Positions 17,173-27,034 of a stretch of 64,000 nt of DNA are shown here, in pieces; position 1 is the first letter of the stretch; each line of letters begins with the position of its first letter. The notes under the pieces are model-generated. The model did no database searches. It saw only the letters and a program-made list of their open reading frames with translations, and was not told the DNA's origin. Source of the stretch: CAVYHX01 sp963768415 (GTDB lineage Bacteria > Pseudomonadota > Gammaproteobacteria > UBA9214); the NCBI GenBank assembly GCA_963768415.1, contig CAVYHX010000042.1, forward strand, positions 1 to 64,000, in the 5' to 3' direction. Position numbers and translations under genes: made by a program.

Positions 17173-18991
17173 ATGGATAAAGCACAACAATCGCGCCTGA
17201 AACTCCTGATTGAAAAAGGCAAGGAGCAGGGCTTCCTGACCTACGCGGAAGTCAACGATCACCTGCCTGATGAAATCGTCGATCCCCAGCAGATCGAGGA
17301 CATCATTGGCATGATCAATGATATGGGCATCCTGGTGCATGAAGTCGCACCGGATACCGACTCGCTGTTGCTGGCAAGCACCAAGAACACCGCTGATGAT
17401 GATGCGGCCGAAGAAGCGGCTGCAACCCTGGTCACCGTTGACAGTGAATTCGGCAGAACCACGGACCCGGTACGCATGTACATGCGTGAAATGGGCACCG
17501 TGGAGCTGCTGACTCGCGAAGGTGAAATCGTCATCGCCAAGCGTATCGAGGATGGCCTCAATCAGGTCCTGCACGCACTGGCCTCATTTCCCGAGTCATC
17601 GGCAACCCTGCTGCGCGGCTACGAGCGCGTCGTAGCAGAGGAGATGCGCCTGAATGACCTGATCAGCGGCTTCGTCGATCCCGATGCCGATGACGTGATC
17701 CCGCCCGCCGCAGGCACCCAATACCGGAGCGGCAGCAAGCAGCAGCAATGACGATGACGAGGTTGTCGTCGACACCGGGCCGGACCCGGAGGAAGCCAAG
17801 ATAAACTTCGCCGCGATCGCAAAGAACTACAAGCAGCTGATCGCAGCTGTGGACAAGGGCGGGGCAAATGCTGCCCGCATCCAGAAATTGCGCGACCAGT
17901 TGACCGAACGCTTCCTGGCACTCAAGGTCGTGCCCCGGGTGATCGACATCATCACCACCAACCTGCGCCATGCCATCGGGCGTATCCGCTCGAACGAACG
18001 CGCCATCATGGATATCTGCGTCAGCCGGGTCGGCATGACACGCAAGGAATTCATCACCTCCTTCCCGAACAATGAAACGAACCTTGCATGGGTTGACGAA
18101 CAGGCAAACGCCGGACACAAGTATTCAGCACAACTGGCGCAGTACCGGGATGAAATCCTGCGCGCCCAGAACAAGCTGATTACGATCCAGTCCAATGCGC
18201 ACATGACGATTCACGAGATCAAGGAAATCAACCGGCGCATGTCGATCGGCGAGGCCAAGGCACGCCGCGCCAAGAAGGAAATGGTCGAGGCCAACCTGCG
18301 CCTGGTCATCTCGATTGCCAAGAAATACACCAATCGTGGCCTGCAGTTCCTCGACCTGATCCAGGAAGGCAATATCGGCCTGATGAAGGCGGTGGACAAG
18401 TTCGAATACCGCCGCGGCTACAAGTTCTCGACCTATGCCACCTGGTGGATACGGCAGGCCATCACCCGGTCGATCGCCGACCAGGCGCGCACCATCCGTA
18501 TCCCGGTGCACATGATCGAGACCATCAACAAGCTCAACCGCATCTCCCGCCAGATGCTGCAGGAGATCGGCCGCGAGCCGACGCCGGAAGAACTGGCCGA
18601 ACGCATGGACATGCCGGAAGACAAGGTACGCAAGGTACTCAAGATCGCCAAGGAACCGATCTCCATGGAGACCCCGATCGGCGACGACGAGGATTCGCAC
18701 CTGGGCGACTTCATCGAGGATTCCAACATCGATTCGCCTATCGATTCCGCCTCCATGGAAGGGCTGAAAGAGGCGACCCAGGGCGTACTGTCCGGCCTGA
18801 CGCCGCGCGAAGCCAAGGTACTGCGCATGCGCTTCGGTATCGACATGAATACCGATCACACCCTGGAAGAAGTCGGCAAGCAGTTCGACGTCACCCGGGA
18901 ACGCATTCGCCAGATCGAGGCCAAGGCCCTGCGCAAGCTGCGCCACCCGACCCGCTCGGAACCGCTGCGCAGTTTTCTGGAAATCGAATAA
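17173..18991 (+). CDS. rpoD: RNA polymerase primary sigma factor RpoD, sigma-70 (one frameshift)
   Basis: The housekeeping sigma factor. Region 1.1 begins QSRLKLLIEKGKEQGFLTYA; region 1.2 has DPVRMYMREMGTVELLTREGE. The frame is broken near 17718 (in CACCCA) and resumes as NTGAAASSSNDDDE, then continues through region 2 (NLRLVISIAKKYTNRGLQFL, YKFSTYATWWIRQAI), region 3 and the region 4 helix-turn-helix (TLEEVGKQFDVTRERIRQIE), ending LRSFLEIE. Joined length is about 605 residues (E. coli 613). The shift falls in the non-conserved acidic region and, in an essential gene, must be a sequence error. Confidence 0.95.
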
Positions 18992-19006
18992 CAGGCATAC
19001 GCGGTG

Positions 19007-19035
19007 TTGGTCAGCAATGACCGCGCCGCTATACT
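19007..19035 (+). promoter_or_regulatory. Likely sigma-70 promoter of the tRNA gene
   Basis: TTGGTC at 19007-19012 and TATACT at 19030-19035, spacer 17 bp, 17 bp before the tRNA 5' end. The downstream bases CTCCGC are GC-rich, as expected for a discriminator of a stringently controlled stable-RNA promoter. Confidence 0.5.
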
Positions 19036-19052
19036 CTCCGCTGTGATTTATC

Positions 19053-19129
<77 letters not shown>

Positions 19130-19138
19130 TCCTCAGAA

Positions 19139-21649
19139 TCAGCGGCGCATTAAGTTGTTGCTGTGTGTCCACAACCGCAGCACCGTCAGCAGCATCAGCA
19201 GCAGCCACCATGCACCGGCCTGTCGCGGTCCTGTTCCGGTTGCACGGACAGAGCAGCCGCCGCCTCCACCGGATGAACCGGAATTCGGTGCATTCAGTGC
19301 CGGTCCACCCGGATCGGAAATTATTCCGTTGGTATCATCCAGGTCCGAATCGCCGCGCTTGCCATCCACAAAATGCAGCGTGACGACATTGTCGCTGATC
19401 TCCGCACCGGTCTCTCCATCATAGAGAAATTCATACCAGTGGTTCGCATTTTCATCCGGTGTGGGGCCGAACATGAAGTAGCTGACCGGCTGCTCACCCT
19501 CCGGCAGGGTCATGGTAACAGTCGCGCCGCCGCCTGCTCCAACACCACTGACATTGTAGGCAATAAATCCGTGTGCGAAGTTAAAACCGGTCAGGATTTC
19601 CGGCGGGTTGTATGTTGTCGGACTGGATCCATCCAGTGCCGGATCAAATTCCGGGCCGATGAAAAACTCGATCGACTCGGGCAACCGGGGTGCAACCGTT
19701 CCCAGTGTTATATAGTTGCCCCGAATATCTGTCAGTGAAACGACATTCTCCTGTTCCCTGTCTGGCGTCCCATCATCGTTGCCATCACCATTATTCGGCG
19801 CACCATCCTCGACGAGGTCGGGTATTCCGTCGTCATCGGAATCGAGATCGAGTGCCGCACCGCCCAGGACCATGAGCGACCCGTTTGTGCCATCCAGATC
19901 CGAGTCGCCGCGTGCACCGTCCACAAAATGCAGGGTAATGACATTGTCGCTGATTTCCGCCCCGGTGGTGCCATCAAAGAGAAACTCGTACCAGTGGTCC
20001 GTTGCATCGTCCGCTGTGGGGCCGTAGATATAGAACGTTGCCGGTGCCGCCGCATCCGGCAGTATCAGTGTTACCGTCGCAGCGCTGCCCGGGACAAGTT
20101 GCGTGACTTCATAGCCCAGAAACCCGCCCGCAAAGGCAAGATCGGCGGGCTCCGCCGGAAATCCGTTGTCGGGTGCAAATGATCTCGGGAAGACTGCGAT
20201 GCCGGTAAGCTGCAATGACGGGTCCACGACCAGCGTTACGTCGCCACCCTCTGCATCCTTGAAAGAGGCAACGTAAGCCTGGGTGCGGTCGGGTATATCG
20301 TCGCTGTTGCCGTCACCGTCGTTCGGTGCAGCATCCTCCACATCATTCAGTATGCCGTCATTATCCAGGTCCTGGTCTGTTGCAGGACCGCCCACGGTCC
20401 GGATAAAGCCATTGGTATCATCCAGATCCGCGTCGCCACGTGCACCATCGACAAAGTGAAGACTGACGACATTGCCATTGAATTCTGCGCCGGTGGAACC
20501 GTCGAAGACAAATTCATACCAGTGGGGCGTTGCATCATCTGGAGTCGCGCCAAAATTGTAGTAGGTATCCGCCTGCTCACCCGCCGGCAGCGTAAAATCC
20601 ACTGTCACTGCACCGCCGGGTCCGCCGCCGGTAATATCGAAACCTGCATACCCCTGTTCGAAGCCAAGCCCGGCCAGTTCTGCCGGTGGCGATGCACCGT
20701 TGAACGTGGTCAATGAATAGACGAAACCCAGCACATCGGTGGACTGCAGCGCAATCCCGTCGGGAACACCCAGCGAGACATATTCGCCGGAAGCCGCTGC
20801 AAAGGAGGTAAAATTGGACTGCAGGCTGTCATTCATTCCGTCATCGTTCGCGTCCCCGTTATTGGGTGCCCCGTCCTCGATCCTGTCGATAATGCCGTCA
20901 GCATCCCCGTCCAGACCCAGGTTATTGATCAGAACGAGCCTGTCGAGGTCGAAAAAATTGATCTGACTCGCACCAACAATGATGGTGTCACCGAATGATG
21001 TGCTCGCGCACAGAGATCCAAGGCCAATAATATCGCTACATACATCCTGGGTATTGATCAGGTCGACAACATCCAGGCTGTCACCCGGCACTTCAGCGAA
21101 GACAGTAAAACCGCCATTCTGATTATCGAGATTCAGGGAATTGTCAGCCGCATTGAAAAACCATTCATTGGATGCGCTGTCAGGGCCGCCACCTGGTATC
21201 GGATTACCCAGATCATCAAACTCGGCTATCTTCGCCATCGCGAGGGTGCCACGCACATTTGACAGTGCACCCGGCAACCCGGCTTCATTCAGCAGCGGCA
21301 GATTTTCTTCAATTACGGGTATCGGCGTGGCACCACCATCAAAAAACGGTCCATTCTCGGGAATGTATGTGTACCCGCCGGTCTGAGAGACAAAACCGGT
21401 TATATTGCGGTGAATGAACATACCGTCATAGGCACCGCTATTCATGTAATCGAGAAAATTACCCACCGTCAGGGGTGCAACGTCATCACGCAGGACGATG
21501 TCCATGCCACCCAGATTTGTTTGCATTCTTATATTGATATCACTGGAAGCCGCAAGCGGAACCAGCACCAGACCGAGCAGGCACCATACGGCCGGATGAA
21601 TCAGAGTGACTGTGTGTTTGAAAGCAAGGGACATGAACTGACGCCTCAA
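19139..21649 (-). CDS. Secreted cyclophilin-type peptidyl-prolyl isomerase with three anchor-type repeats and a C-terminal sorting signal
   Basis: 836 residues. A signal peptide (to about residue 36) leads into a cyclophilin domain (about 40-225): MFIHRNITGFVSQTGG matches FHR...FxQGG, and SNEWFFN, FTVFAEV follow. Then three units of about 180 residues, each with an acidic calcium-type stretch (DGDADGIIDRIEDGAPNNGD and similar) and a core HWYEFLYDGETGAEISDNVV, LHFVDGxRGDSDLD, centred near 375, 550 and 735; these resemble choice-of-anchor U domains. The tail is Gly-rich GGGGGC, a hydrophobic helix (WWLLLMLLTVLRLW) and a short basic end: a C-terminal membrane sorting signal. Probably surface-exposed; substrate unknown. 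Convergent with the tRNA gene. Confidence 0.82.
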   Translation of the reverse strand: MRRQFMSLAFKHTVTLIHPAVWCLLGLVLVPLAASSDINIRMQTNLGGMDIVLRDDVAPLTVGNFLDYMNSGAYDGMFIHRNITGFVSQTGGYTYIPENGPFFDGGATPIPVIEENLPLLNEAGLPGALSNVRGTLAMAKIAEFDDLGNPIPGGGPDSASNEWFFNAADNSLNLDNQNGGFTVFAEVPGDSLDVVDLINTQDVCSDIIGLGSLCASTSFGDTIIVGASQINFFDLDRLVLINNLGLDGDADGIIDRIEDGAPNNGDANDDGMNDSLQSNFTSFAAASGEYVSLGVPDGIALQSTDVLGFVYSLTTFNGASPPAELAGLGFEQGYAGFDITGGGPGGAVTVDFTLPAGEQADTYYNFGATPDDATPHWYEFVFDGSTGAEFNGNVVSLHFVDGARGDADLDDTNGFIRTVGGPATDQDLDNDGILNDVEDAAPNDGDGNSDDIPDRTQAYVASFKDAEGGDVTLVVDPSLQLTGIAVFPRSFAPDNGFPAEPADLAFAGGFLGYEVTQLVPGSAATVTLILPDAAAPATFYIYGPTADDATDHWYEFLFDGTTGAEISDNVITLHFVDGARGDSDLDGTNGSLMVLGGAALDLDSDDDGIPDLVEDGAPNNGDGNDDGTPDREQENVVSLTDIRGNYITLGTVAPRLPESIEFFIGPEFDPALDGSSPTTYNPPEILTGFNFAHGFIAYNVSGVGAGGGATVTMTLPEGEQPVSYFMFGPTPDENANHWYEFLYDGETGAEISDNVVTLHFVDGKRGDSDLDDTNGIISDPGGPALNAPNSGSSGGGGGCSVRATGTGPRQAGAWWLLLMLLTVLRLWTHSNNLMRR

Positions 21650-21807
21650 TACGACTTCGAGCGCAAAGGCGGGGCGCCTGCACCGATAAATGATTTGTTA
21701 TCAGCTATTTATATCATATTCAAAGACCTGGTTCCCTAAGCCGCTGCAGGGCACGTTAATTCATTGAATCGCAACAGAATGCCCGCCATCAGAATCATGT
21801 CCCGCGC

Positions 21808-22680
21808 TCAACTGCGTGCCTCATCATCTTCCTCCGTGTCAATCCGGTTCAGTTCGGCATCCATGTCCGCCTCGCTAAGTGGTTTGTAATCACTCGATTC
21901 AGCCTGCGCGTCTGTTGTGCCGGTATGCTGTTTCTGGCGCACGAACCAGCCGGAAAAAAAGACCCCCAGCTCGAACAGCAACCAGACCGGCACCGCCAGC
22001 AGGGTCTGGGAAATCACGTCAGGCGGCGTCAGCAGCATGCCAATCACAAAGGCACCGACGATGATATAGGGGCGCTTGCGGCGCAGCCCGTCCTGCGTGA
22101 CCATCCCGGTCCACACCAGCAATACCGTGACCACCGGGACCTCGAACGCCGCGCCGAAGGCGAAGAACAGGGTAAGCACGAAATCCAGGTAACGGCTGAT
22201 ATCCGTCATGACCGCCACTTCGGTCGGTGCCGTACTGGTAAAGAACTTGAACACCAGCGGAAACACCACGAAGTAGGCAAAGCAGGCGCCGGCGTAAAAC
22301 AGCACGGTGCTGGATGCCAGCAGCGGCATGACCAGGCGCCGTTCATGCCGGTAGAGTCCCGGCGCGACAAATGCCCAGATCTGGTAAAGAATCACCGGTA
22401 TGGCAATAAACAGGGCCAGCATCAGGGTCAGTTTGAACGGAATGAGGAACGGCGAGGCGACATCGATGGCGATCATGCTGCTGCCTTCCGGCAGGTGTAC
22501 CAGCAAGGGCCCGGATAATACGGTAAACAGGGTATTTGCGAACGGCATCAGTGCCAGGAAGACCACTGCCACGACCAGCACGATGCGCAACAGCCGGTCG
22601 CGCAGCTCCATCAGGTGCGATACCAGCGGTTGTTCAGTGTCTGCGCCCGGATCGGCGGGCTGATTATGCAGGTTTGTCAT
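21808..22680 (-). CDS. tatC: Sec-independent protein translocase subunit TatC
   Basis: The membrane receptor that recognises twin-arginine signal peptides. Six helices; conserved EQPLVSHLMELRDRLLR at the start and FAFGAAFEVPVV in the fourth helix region. I place the start at ATG 22678-22680 (MTNLHNQ), overlapping the end of tatB by 17 bp, not at the longer in-frame ATG 22732, whose extra 18 residues have no family counterpart. The C-terminal about 50 residues are acidic and not conserved. Last gene of the pip-to-tatC run. Confidence 0.93.
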   Translation of the reverse strand: MTNLHNQPADPGADTEQPLVSHLMELRDRLLRIVLVVAVVFLALMPFANTLFTVLSGPLLVHLPEGSSMIAIDVASPFLIPFKLTLMLALFIAIPVILYQIWAFVAPGLYRHERRLVMPLLASSTVLFYAGACFAYFVVFPLVFKFFTSTAPTEVAVMTDISRYLDFVLTLFFAFGAAFEVPVVTVLLVWTGMVTQDGLRRKRPYIIVGAFVIGMLLTPPDVISQTLLAVPVWLLFELGVFFSGWFVRQKQHTGTTDAQAESSDYKPLSEADMDAELNRIDTEEDDEARS

Positions 22681-23020
22681 CCGGGTCCGGGCGGGAAACG
22701 GGTTCAGGCAGGGTCTCTGCATCGCGCCGTTCATTTGCTGATGTCTGGCCGGTGCCCGTATTGTCTGTCACGCGCTTCCCGGTCACCTCATCGATGAGTT
22801 CTTTCAGTTCGGGCAGGGATGCTTGTTTGGCAAGGGCTTTTTTAAGCTCCTCCGCGGCTAGCTCCTTGTCTATATCCGCCTTCACCGAAGTCACGAAGCC
22901 ACGCAGCTTGCCCAGCCATAAACCGGTCGTGCGCGCGACGCGCGGCAAGCGTTCCGGCCCGACCACCAGCAGGGCAATCACCATAATGAAGACGATTTCG
23001 AAGAAGCCGATATCGAACAT
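22664..23020 (-). CDS. tatB: Sec-independent protein translocase subunit TatB
   Basis: 118 residues. One N-terminal membrane helix (MFDIGFFEIVFIMVIALLVV), then the hinge GPERLPRVARTTGLWLGKLR and an amphipathic, charged helix, as in TatB. TatB and TatC form the signal-peptide receptor; TatA then assembles the pore. The stop overlaps the tatC start. Tail residues after about 95 are low complexity and not conserved. Confidence 0.94.
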   Translation of the reverse strand: MFDIGFFEIVFIMVIALLVVGPERLPRVARTTGLWLGKLRGFVTSVKADIDKELAAEELKKALAKQASLPELKELIDEVTGKRVTDNTGTGQTSANERRDAETLPEPVSRPDPDDKPA

Positions 23021-23056
23021 GGAGATCCTGCCAGCCAGCTGGCAACGGACGCGTGG

Positions 23057-23288
23057 TCAGACCTTGTCCTTGTCGTGCCGGGTGGCCTTGGCATCGATCA
23101 CACGGCCACTGTCCTTGTCCTGCAACTCGTGCCTCCTGGTCGTCTTCCTCGCCTTCCTTCATCGCCTTCTTGAAACCCTTGATGGCGCCGCCAAGGTCCC
23201 CGCCGACATTACGCAGGCGCTTGGCGCCGAACAACACCAGGACGATGGCCAGGATTATCAACAATTGCCAGATACTGATACCACCCAT
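23057..23288 (-). CDS. tatA: Sec-independent protein translocase subunit TatA (one frameshift)
   Basis: Forms the size-variable conducting part of the Tat translocon. MGGISIWQLLIILAIVLVLF is the membrane helix, FGAKRLRNVGGDLGGAIKGF the hinge and amphipathic helix. The original frame would run on into tatB with an unrelated tail; a one-base shift near 23125 gives the expected charged tail ELQDKDSGRVIDAKATRHDK and a TGA at 23057-23059, about 77 residues, the usual TatA length. I take the shift as a sequence error. Confidence 0.9.
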
Positions 23289-23342
23289 AATTATCTCTCC
23301 ACTCCCGTCATCAACAGACAGGATGTCATATTCAATAATACG

Positions 23343-23660
23343 CTATTTATCGCGTGCGGACTTTTCGTCCAGGCCGGAGACGCCAAAGCGGCGCTCCAGC
23401 TCTGCCAGCACATCTCCCGGGCCCAGGCCCCGGGCCGCCAGCATCACCAGGGTGTGAAACCACAGGTCAGCTGTTTCATATACCAGCTGCGCATCATCAT
23501 CGCCCTTGGCCGCGATCACGGTTTCGGTCGCTTCCTCGCCGACTTTCTTGAGAATGGCATCCATGCCCTTGGCGAACAGGCTGGCGACATAGGAACTGTC
23601 CGCGCTGGCGTGCTTGCGCGCCTCGATAATTGCAGCGAGCTTTTCCAGTGTTGCGCTCAT
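23343..23660 (-). CDS. hisE: Phosphoribosyl-ATP pyrophosphatase
   Basis: Second step of histidine synthesis: hydrolyses PR-ATP to PR-AMP. 105 residues from ATG 23658-23660 (MSATLEKLAAII), preferred over an upstream in-frame TTG at 23687 that would overlap hisI. The MazG-like helices with SSYVASLFAKGMDAILKKVG, EEATETVIAAK and the metal-binding LVYETADLWFHTLV are typical. HisE and HisI are separate proteins here, unlike the fused HisIE of E. coli. Confidence 0.94.
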   Translation of the reverse strand: MSATLEKLAAIIEARKHASADSSYVASLFAKGMDAILKKVGEEATETVIAAKGDDDAQLVYETADLWFHTLVMLAARGLGPGDVLAELERRFGVSGLDEKSARDK

Positions 23661-23683
23661 CGCCTGCTCATGCCCCTGCTGTG

Positions 23684-24078
23684 TCAACGCTTGCCATAAA
23701 TTTCACCGGGATCCCTGACTACCGGCTCGACAGCTTCCCAGCGGTCGTCCTGCAGACGCTTGAAGAAACAACTGCGTCTGCCCGGTGTGACAGGCAATGT
23801 CGCCACGCTGTTCCACCTGCAGCAATATGACATCGTTATCGCAATCCAGCCGCAGGTCCTTCACCTGTTGCCGGTGCCCCGATTCCTCACCCTTGTGCCA
23901 CAGCTTCCCGCGCGACCGCGACCAGTACACGGCACGGCCCTCCTGTACCGTCAGCCGCAAGGCCTCCCGGTTCATCCAGGCGACCATCAGGACCTTGCCG
24001 TCACCCGCATCCTGCGCAATCGCCGGCACCAGGCCATCGGCATTCCACTTGATATCATTATAGCCAGTCTTCACTCAT
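23684..24078 (-). CDS. hisI: Phosphoribosyl-AMP cyclohydrolase (two frameshifts)
   Basis: Opens the adenine ring of PR-AMP, third step of histidine synthesis. The core NDIKWNADGLVPAIAQD, VLMVAWMNREAL, YWSRSRGKLWHKGE and the Cys/Asp metal ligands in LRLDCDNDVILLQVEQ and CHTG are intact. The usual start MSEDWL lies at ATG 24076-24078 one frame away (extra base near 24060), and the usual end (FFKRLQDDRWEAVEPVV, then GEIYGKR) is reached after a shift near 23776. I therefore give the gene as 23684-24078, about 131 residues. Confidence 0.88.
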
Positions 24079-24161
24079 GTTCGCGAATCAGTCACGAAAT
24101 AGGCACCGGCAGTATCCACCGTTCAGACTGTCACCCGGGTCACAGTGACCATTACGCGTGC

Positions 24162-24935
24162 CTACAAGCGTACCTCAATACCCCGGTCCGCCATATACTG
24201 CTTGGCCTCGCCCACCGTGTGTTCCCCGAAGTGGAAGATACTCGCGGCCAGCACCGCATCGGCCTTGCCCTGCAGGACACCCTCGGCAAGATGCTCCAGG
24301 TTACCCACACCACCGGAGGCGATCACCGGGACATCCACGGCATCGCTGACGGCCCGGGTCAGCGCCAGATCAAAGCCGTCCCGGGTGCCGTCCCGGTCCA
24401 TACTGGTCAGGAGGATTTCACCGGCGCCAAATGCCACCATGCGCTGCGCCCACTCGATGGCATCGATTCCGGTCGGCTTGCGGCCACCGTGGGTAAATAT
24501 TTCCCAGCGCAGTGGTTCACCGGCCGCACTGACCTGCTTGGCATCGATCGCCACTACAATACACTGGTTGCCGAAACGCTCTGCCGCCGCGCGCACAAAT
24601 TCCGGATTGAAGACTGCCGCAGTATTGATTGCCACCTTGTCGGCGCCGGCATTCAGCATGCGGCTGATATCGGCAAGTTCGCGGATACCGCCACCCACTG
24701 TCAGCGGAATAAACACTTCACCGGCCACCTGTTCGACCACGTGCACCATGGTTTCGCGCTGGTCCGAACTCGCCGTGATATCCAGGAAGGTGATTTCATC
24801 CGCCCCTTCCCTGTCATAGCGCCGCGCCACCTCGACCGGATCACCTGCATCGCGTATGTCGACGAACTGCACACCCTTGACGACACGCCCGGCATCCACA
24901 TCCAGACAGGGAATAATGCGCTTTGCGAGTCCCAT
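24162..24935 (-). CDS. hisF: Imidazole glycerol phosphate synthase, cyclase subunit
   Basis: A TIM-barrel of 257 residues that, with HisH, turns PRFAR and ammonia into imidazole glycerol phosphate and AICAR. MGLAKRIIPCLDVDAGRVVKG at the start (catalytic Asp at about 11) and LLTSMDRDGTRDGFD (catalytic Asp about 130) are standard, with phosphate-binding VTVGGGIR-type and ASGGVG loops. It follows hisA after 9 bp. Confidence 0.97.
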   Translation of the reverse strand: MGLAKRIIPCLDVDAGRVVKGVQFVDIRDAGDPVEVARRYDREGADEITFLDITASSDQRETMVHVVEQVAGEVFIPLTVGGGIRELADISRMLNAGADKVAINTAAVFNPEFVRAAAERFGNQCIVVAIDAKQVSAAGEPLRWEIFTHGGRKPTGIDAIEWAQRMVAFGAGEILLTSMDRDGTRDGFDLALTRAVSDAVDVPVIASGGVGNLEHLAEGVLQGKADAVLAASIFHFGEHTVGEAKQYMADRGIEVRL

Positions 24936-24944
24936 GGCCGTGAA

Positions 24945-25694
24945 TTACCCTGCCTTTGCTCCGCAAAGTTCATCCGCCAGCTTTTGCGCGGCCGCCAGGT
25001 CAAGCGTGCCTTCGTAAATCGCGCGCCCGGTAATCGCACCCATGATGCCTTCGTCGGCGACCGCGCACAGGGCGCGGATGTCCTCAATATCAGTGATACC
25101 GCCCGAGGCGATGACCGGGATGTTGATGGCCTGCGCCAGCGCCACCGTGGATTCCACATTGACACCGCTCATCATGCCGTCACGGCCGATATCGGTGAAC
25201 ACGATGGCCACAACACCATCCTGTTCAAAACGCTGTGCCATATCCAGGGCGGAATGATGCGACAGTTTCGACCAGCCATCGATCGCCACTTTGCCGTCGC
25301 GCGCATCCAGACCCACGATGATGTGCCCGGGAAACTCGAGACACAGATCATTGACGAAATGCGGCGCACTGACCGCCTTGGTCCCGATGATCGTGTATTG
25401 CACACCGGCATCGAGATAGGCCTGCACCGTGTCTTCATCGCGAATTCCGCCACCTACCTGGATCGGCGTATCGGGAAAGGCCTCTGCCACCGCCCTGATT
25501 GCACCTGAATTGACCGGCTTGCCCTTGAATGCGCCATTCAGATCCACCATGTGCAGGCGCCGGGCACCGGCATCCACCCAGCGCTGCGCCACCGCAACAG
25601 GATCATCGCCGAACACGGTCTCGTCTTCCATCCGGCCCTGACGCAACCGGACACACTTGCCATCCTTGATATCAATTGCAGGTATCAACAACAT
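24945..25694 (-). CDS. hisA: ProFAR isomerase
   Basis: A 249-residue TIM-barrel isomerising ProFAR to PRFAR. LLIPAIDIKDGKCVRLRQG holds the catalytic Asp near residue 8; VGGGIRDEDTVQAYLDAG and the second catalytic Asp in FTDIGRDGMMSGVN (about 130) are clear. Starts 3 bp after hisH stops and is followed by hisF, the usual order hisBHAF. Confidence 0.97.
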   Translation of the reverse strand: MLLIPAIDIKDGKCVRLRQGRMEDETVFGDDPVAVAQRWVDAGARRLHMVDLNGAFKGKPVNSGAIRAVAEAFPDTPIQVGGGIRDEDTVQAYLDAGVQYTIIGTKAVSAPHFVNDLCLEFPGHIIVGLDARDGKVAIDGWSKLSHHSALDMAQRFEQDGVVAIVFTDIGRDGMMSGVNVESTVALAQAINIPVIASGGITDIEDIRALCAVADEGIMGAITGRAIYEGTLDLAAAQKLADELCGAKAG

Positions 25695-25697
25695 GTC

Positions 25698-26347
25698 TCA
25701 AGCCTCTCCATCCCAGCCAACGAAGTTTTCCAGCAGCCGCAATCCGACAGCCTGGCTTTTTTCCGGGTGAAACTGCACGGCAAAAATATTATCGCGTGCC
25801 AGGACAGACGCAAAATCGATACCGTAGGGTGTCGTCGCGGCAACCACACCGTTATCCACCGGCGCTGTGTAATAGCTGTGCACAAAATAAAACCGGCTCA
25901 GCGTCGGGATATCTTTCCACAGGGCATGCGGGCGTGTCTGCCGCACCTGATTCCAGCCCATGTGGGGAATCTTCAGGCGCACACCCGCCGCCTCTGCCTG
26001 CAAGCCGGGCGGAAAGCGTTTTACCATACCGGGAATGATGCCCAGGCAATCGGTACCCTGATTCTCCTCACTGCCATCCAGTAGCGCCTGCAGTCCCAGG
26101 CATACGCCCAGCAAGCGGTTTCGAGCGCGCGGCCTGCACAACGACAGCGTCCAGACCCGTCTGGCGCAACTCGGCCATACAGTCGCGAATGGCGCCCACG
26201 CCCGGAAACACGACACGGTCAGCGGCAAGTATTGTGTCGGGCTCGACTGCTGACGAGTACACGGTCCTTGCCGGCGACATGTTCAAGCGCCTTGGCAATC
26301 GAGTGCAGATTACCCATTCCGTAATCGATAATAGCGATGCTGGCCAT
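25698..26347 (-). CDS. hisH: Imidazole glycerol phosphate synthase, glutamine amidotransferase subunit (two frameshifts)
   Basis: Hydrolyses glutamine and passes ammonia to HisF. Three frames must be joined: MASIAIIDYGMGNLHSIAKA from ATG 26345-26347; after an extra base near 26245, EPDTILAADRVVFPGVGAIR; after another near 26113, LLGVCLGLQALLDGSEE with the nucleophile Cys, then HMGWNQV and the His/Glu of VQFHPEKSQ. Joined length is about 216 residues, as expected. Both shifts are single extra bases; likely assembly error in an otherwise complete pathway operon. Confidence 0.92.
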
Positions 26348-26392
26348 ACTGGTGCTGGTTAGTCGTCTACCGCTGCCTGTCTCCAGGCGCCG

Positions 26393-26985
26393 TCAAAGAC
26401 TCCCCTTGGTTGAAGGCAGCATGTCACCCATGGCGGGATCTGTTTCCAGCGCCATGCGCAGGGCACGCCCGAACGCCTTGAAGATGGTCTCTGCAACATG
26501 GTGCGCATTGTCGCCACGCAGGCAATCGATGTGCAGCGTCACCAGGGCATGGTTGGCGAAGCCCTGAAAAAATTCATGCAGCAGGTCGACGTCGAAGTCA
26601 CCGATGCGGGCGCGCGGGTAATCGGCATGGTATTCCAGACCGGGACGGCCCGAAAAATCAATCACTACCCGCGACAGTGCCTCGTCGAGCGGCACATAGG
26701 CATGGCCGTAGCGGCGGATACCGCGCTTGTCCGCCAGCGCCCGGCTAACCGCCTGACCCAGGGTGATACCAACATCCTCGACGGTGTGGTGGGCATCGAT
26801 GTGCAGATCACCCACCGCCTTGACGTGATATCCAGCATGCCGTGGCGCGCCACCTGGTCGAGCATATGCTCAAGAAACGGTATCCCCGTATCCAGGGACA
26901 CTTCGCCCTGCCCGTCAAGATTAACGCTGACACTGATCTGCGTCTCCAGAGTATCGCGGTTAATCGTGGCCTGTCGCTGTGACAT
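26393..26985 (-). CDS. hisB: Imidazoleglycerol-phosphate dehydratase (one frameshift)
   Basis: Removes water from imidazole glycerol phosphate. Starts MSQRQATINRDTLETQI at ATG 26983-26985, with TGIPFLEHMLDQVARHG; a G is missing near 26825 (ACGTC for ACGGTC), after which DLHIDAHHTVEDVGITLG, SRALADKRGIRRYG and CLRGDNAHHVAETIFKA follow. The His-rich Mn-binding motifs are all present. About 197 residues: the stand-alone dehydratase, not the phosphatase fusion of E. coli. First his gene of the run. Confidence 0.94.
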
Positions 26986-27034
26986 AACTGCTTACCATTG
27001 TGAATTTGCCTTGCACCCGAACTATCTTAACAGC

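Noticed and set aside
17173..18991. Programmed frameshift in rpoD
   Set aside because: No slippery heptamer or downstream structure is evident, and about twenty other genes in the window show the same single-base shifts.
23760..25508. 582-codon open frame opposite hisI, hisF and hisA
   Set aside because: Antisense shadow of three certain his genes; its residues are dominated by His, Arg and Ala as expected for such shadows.
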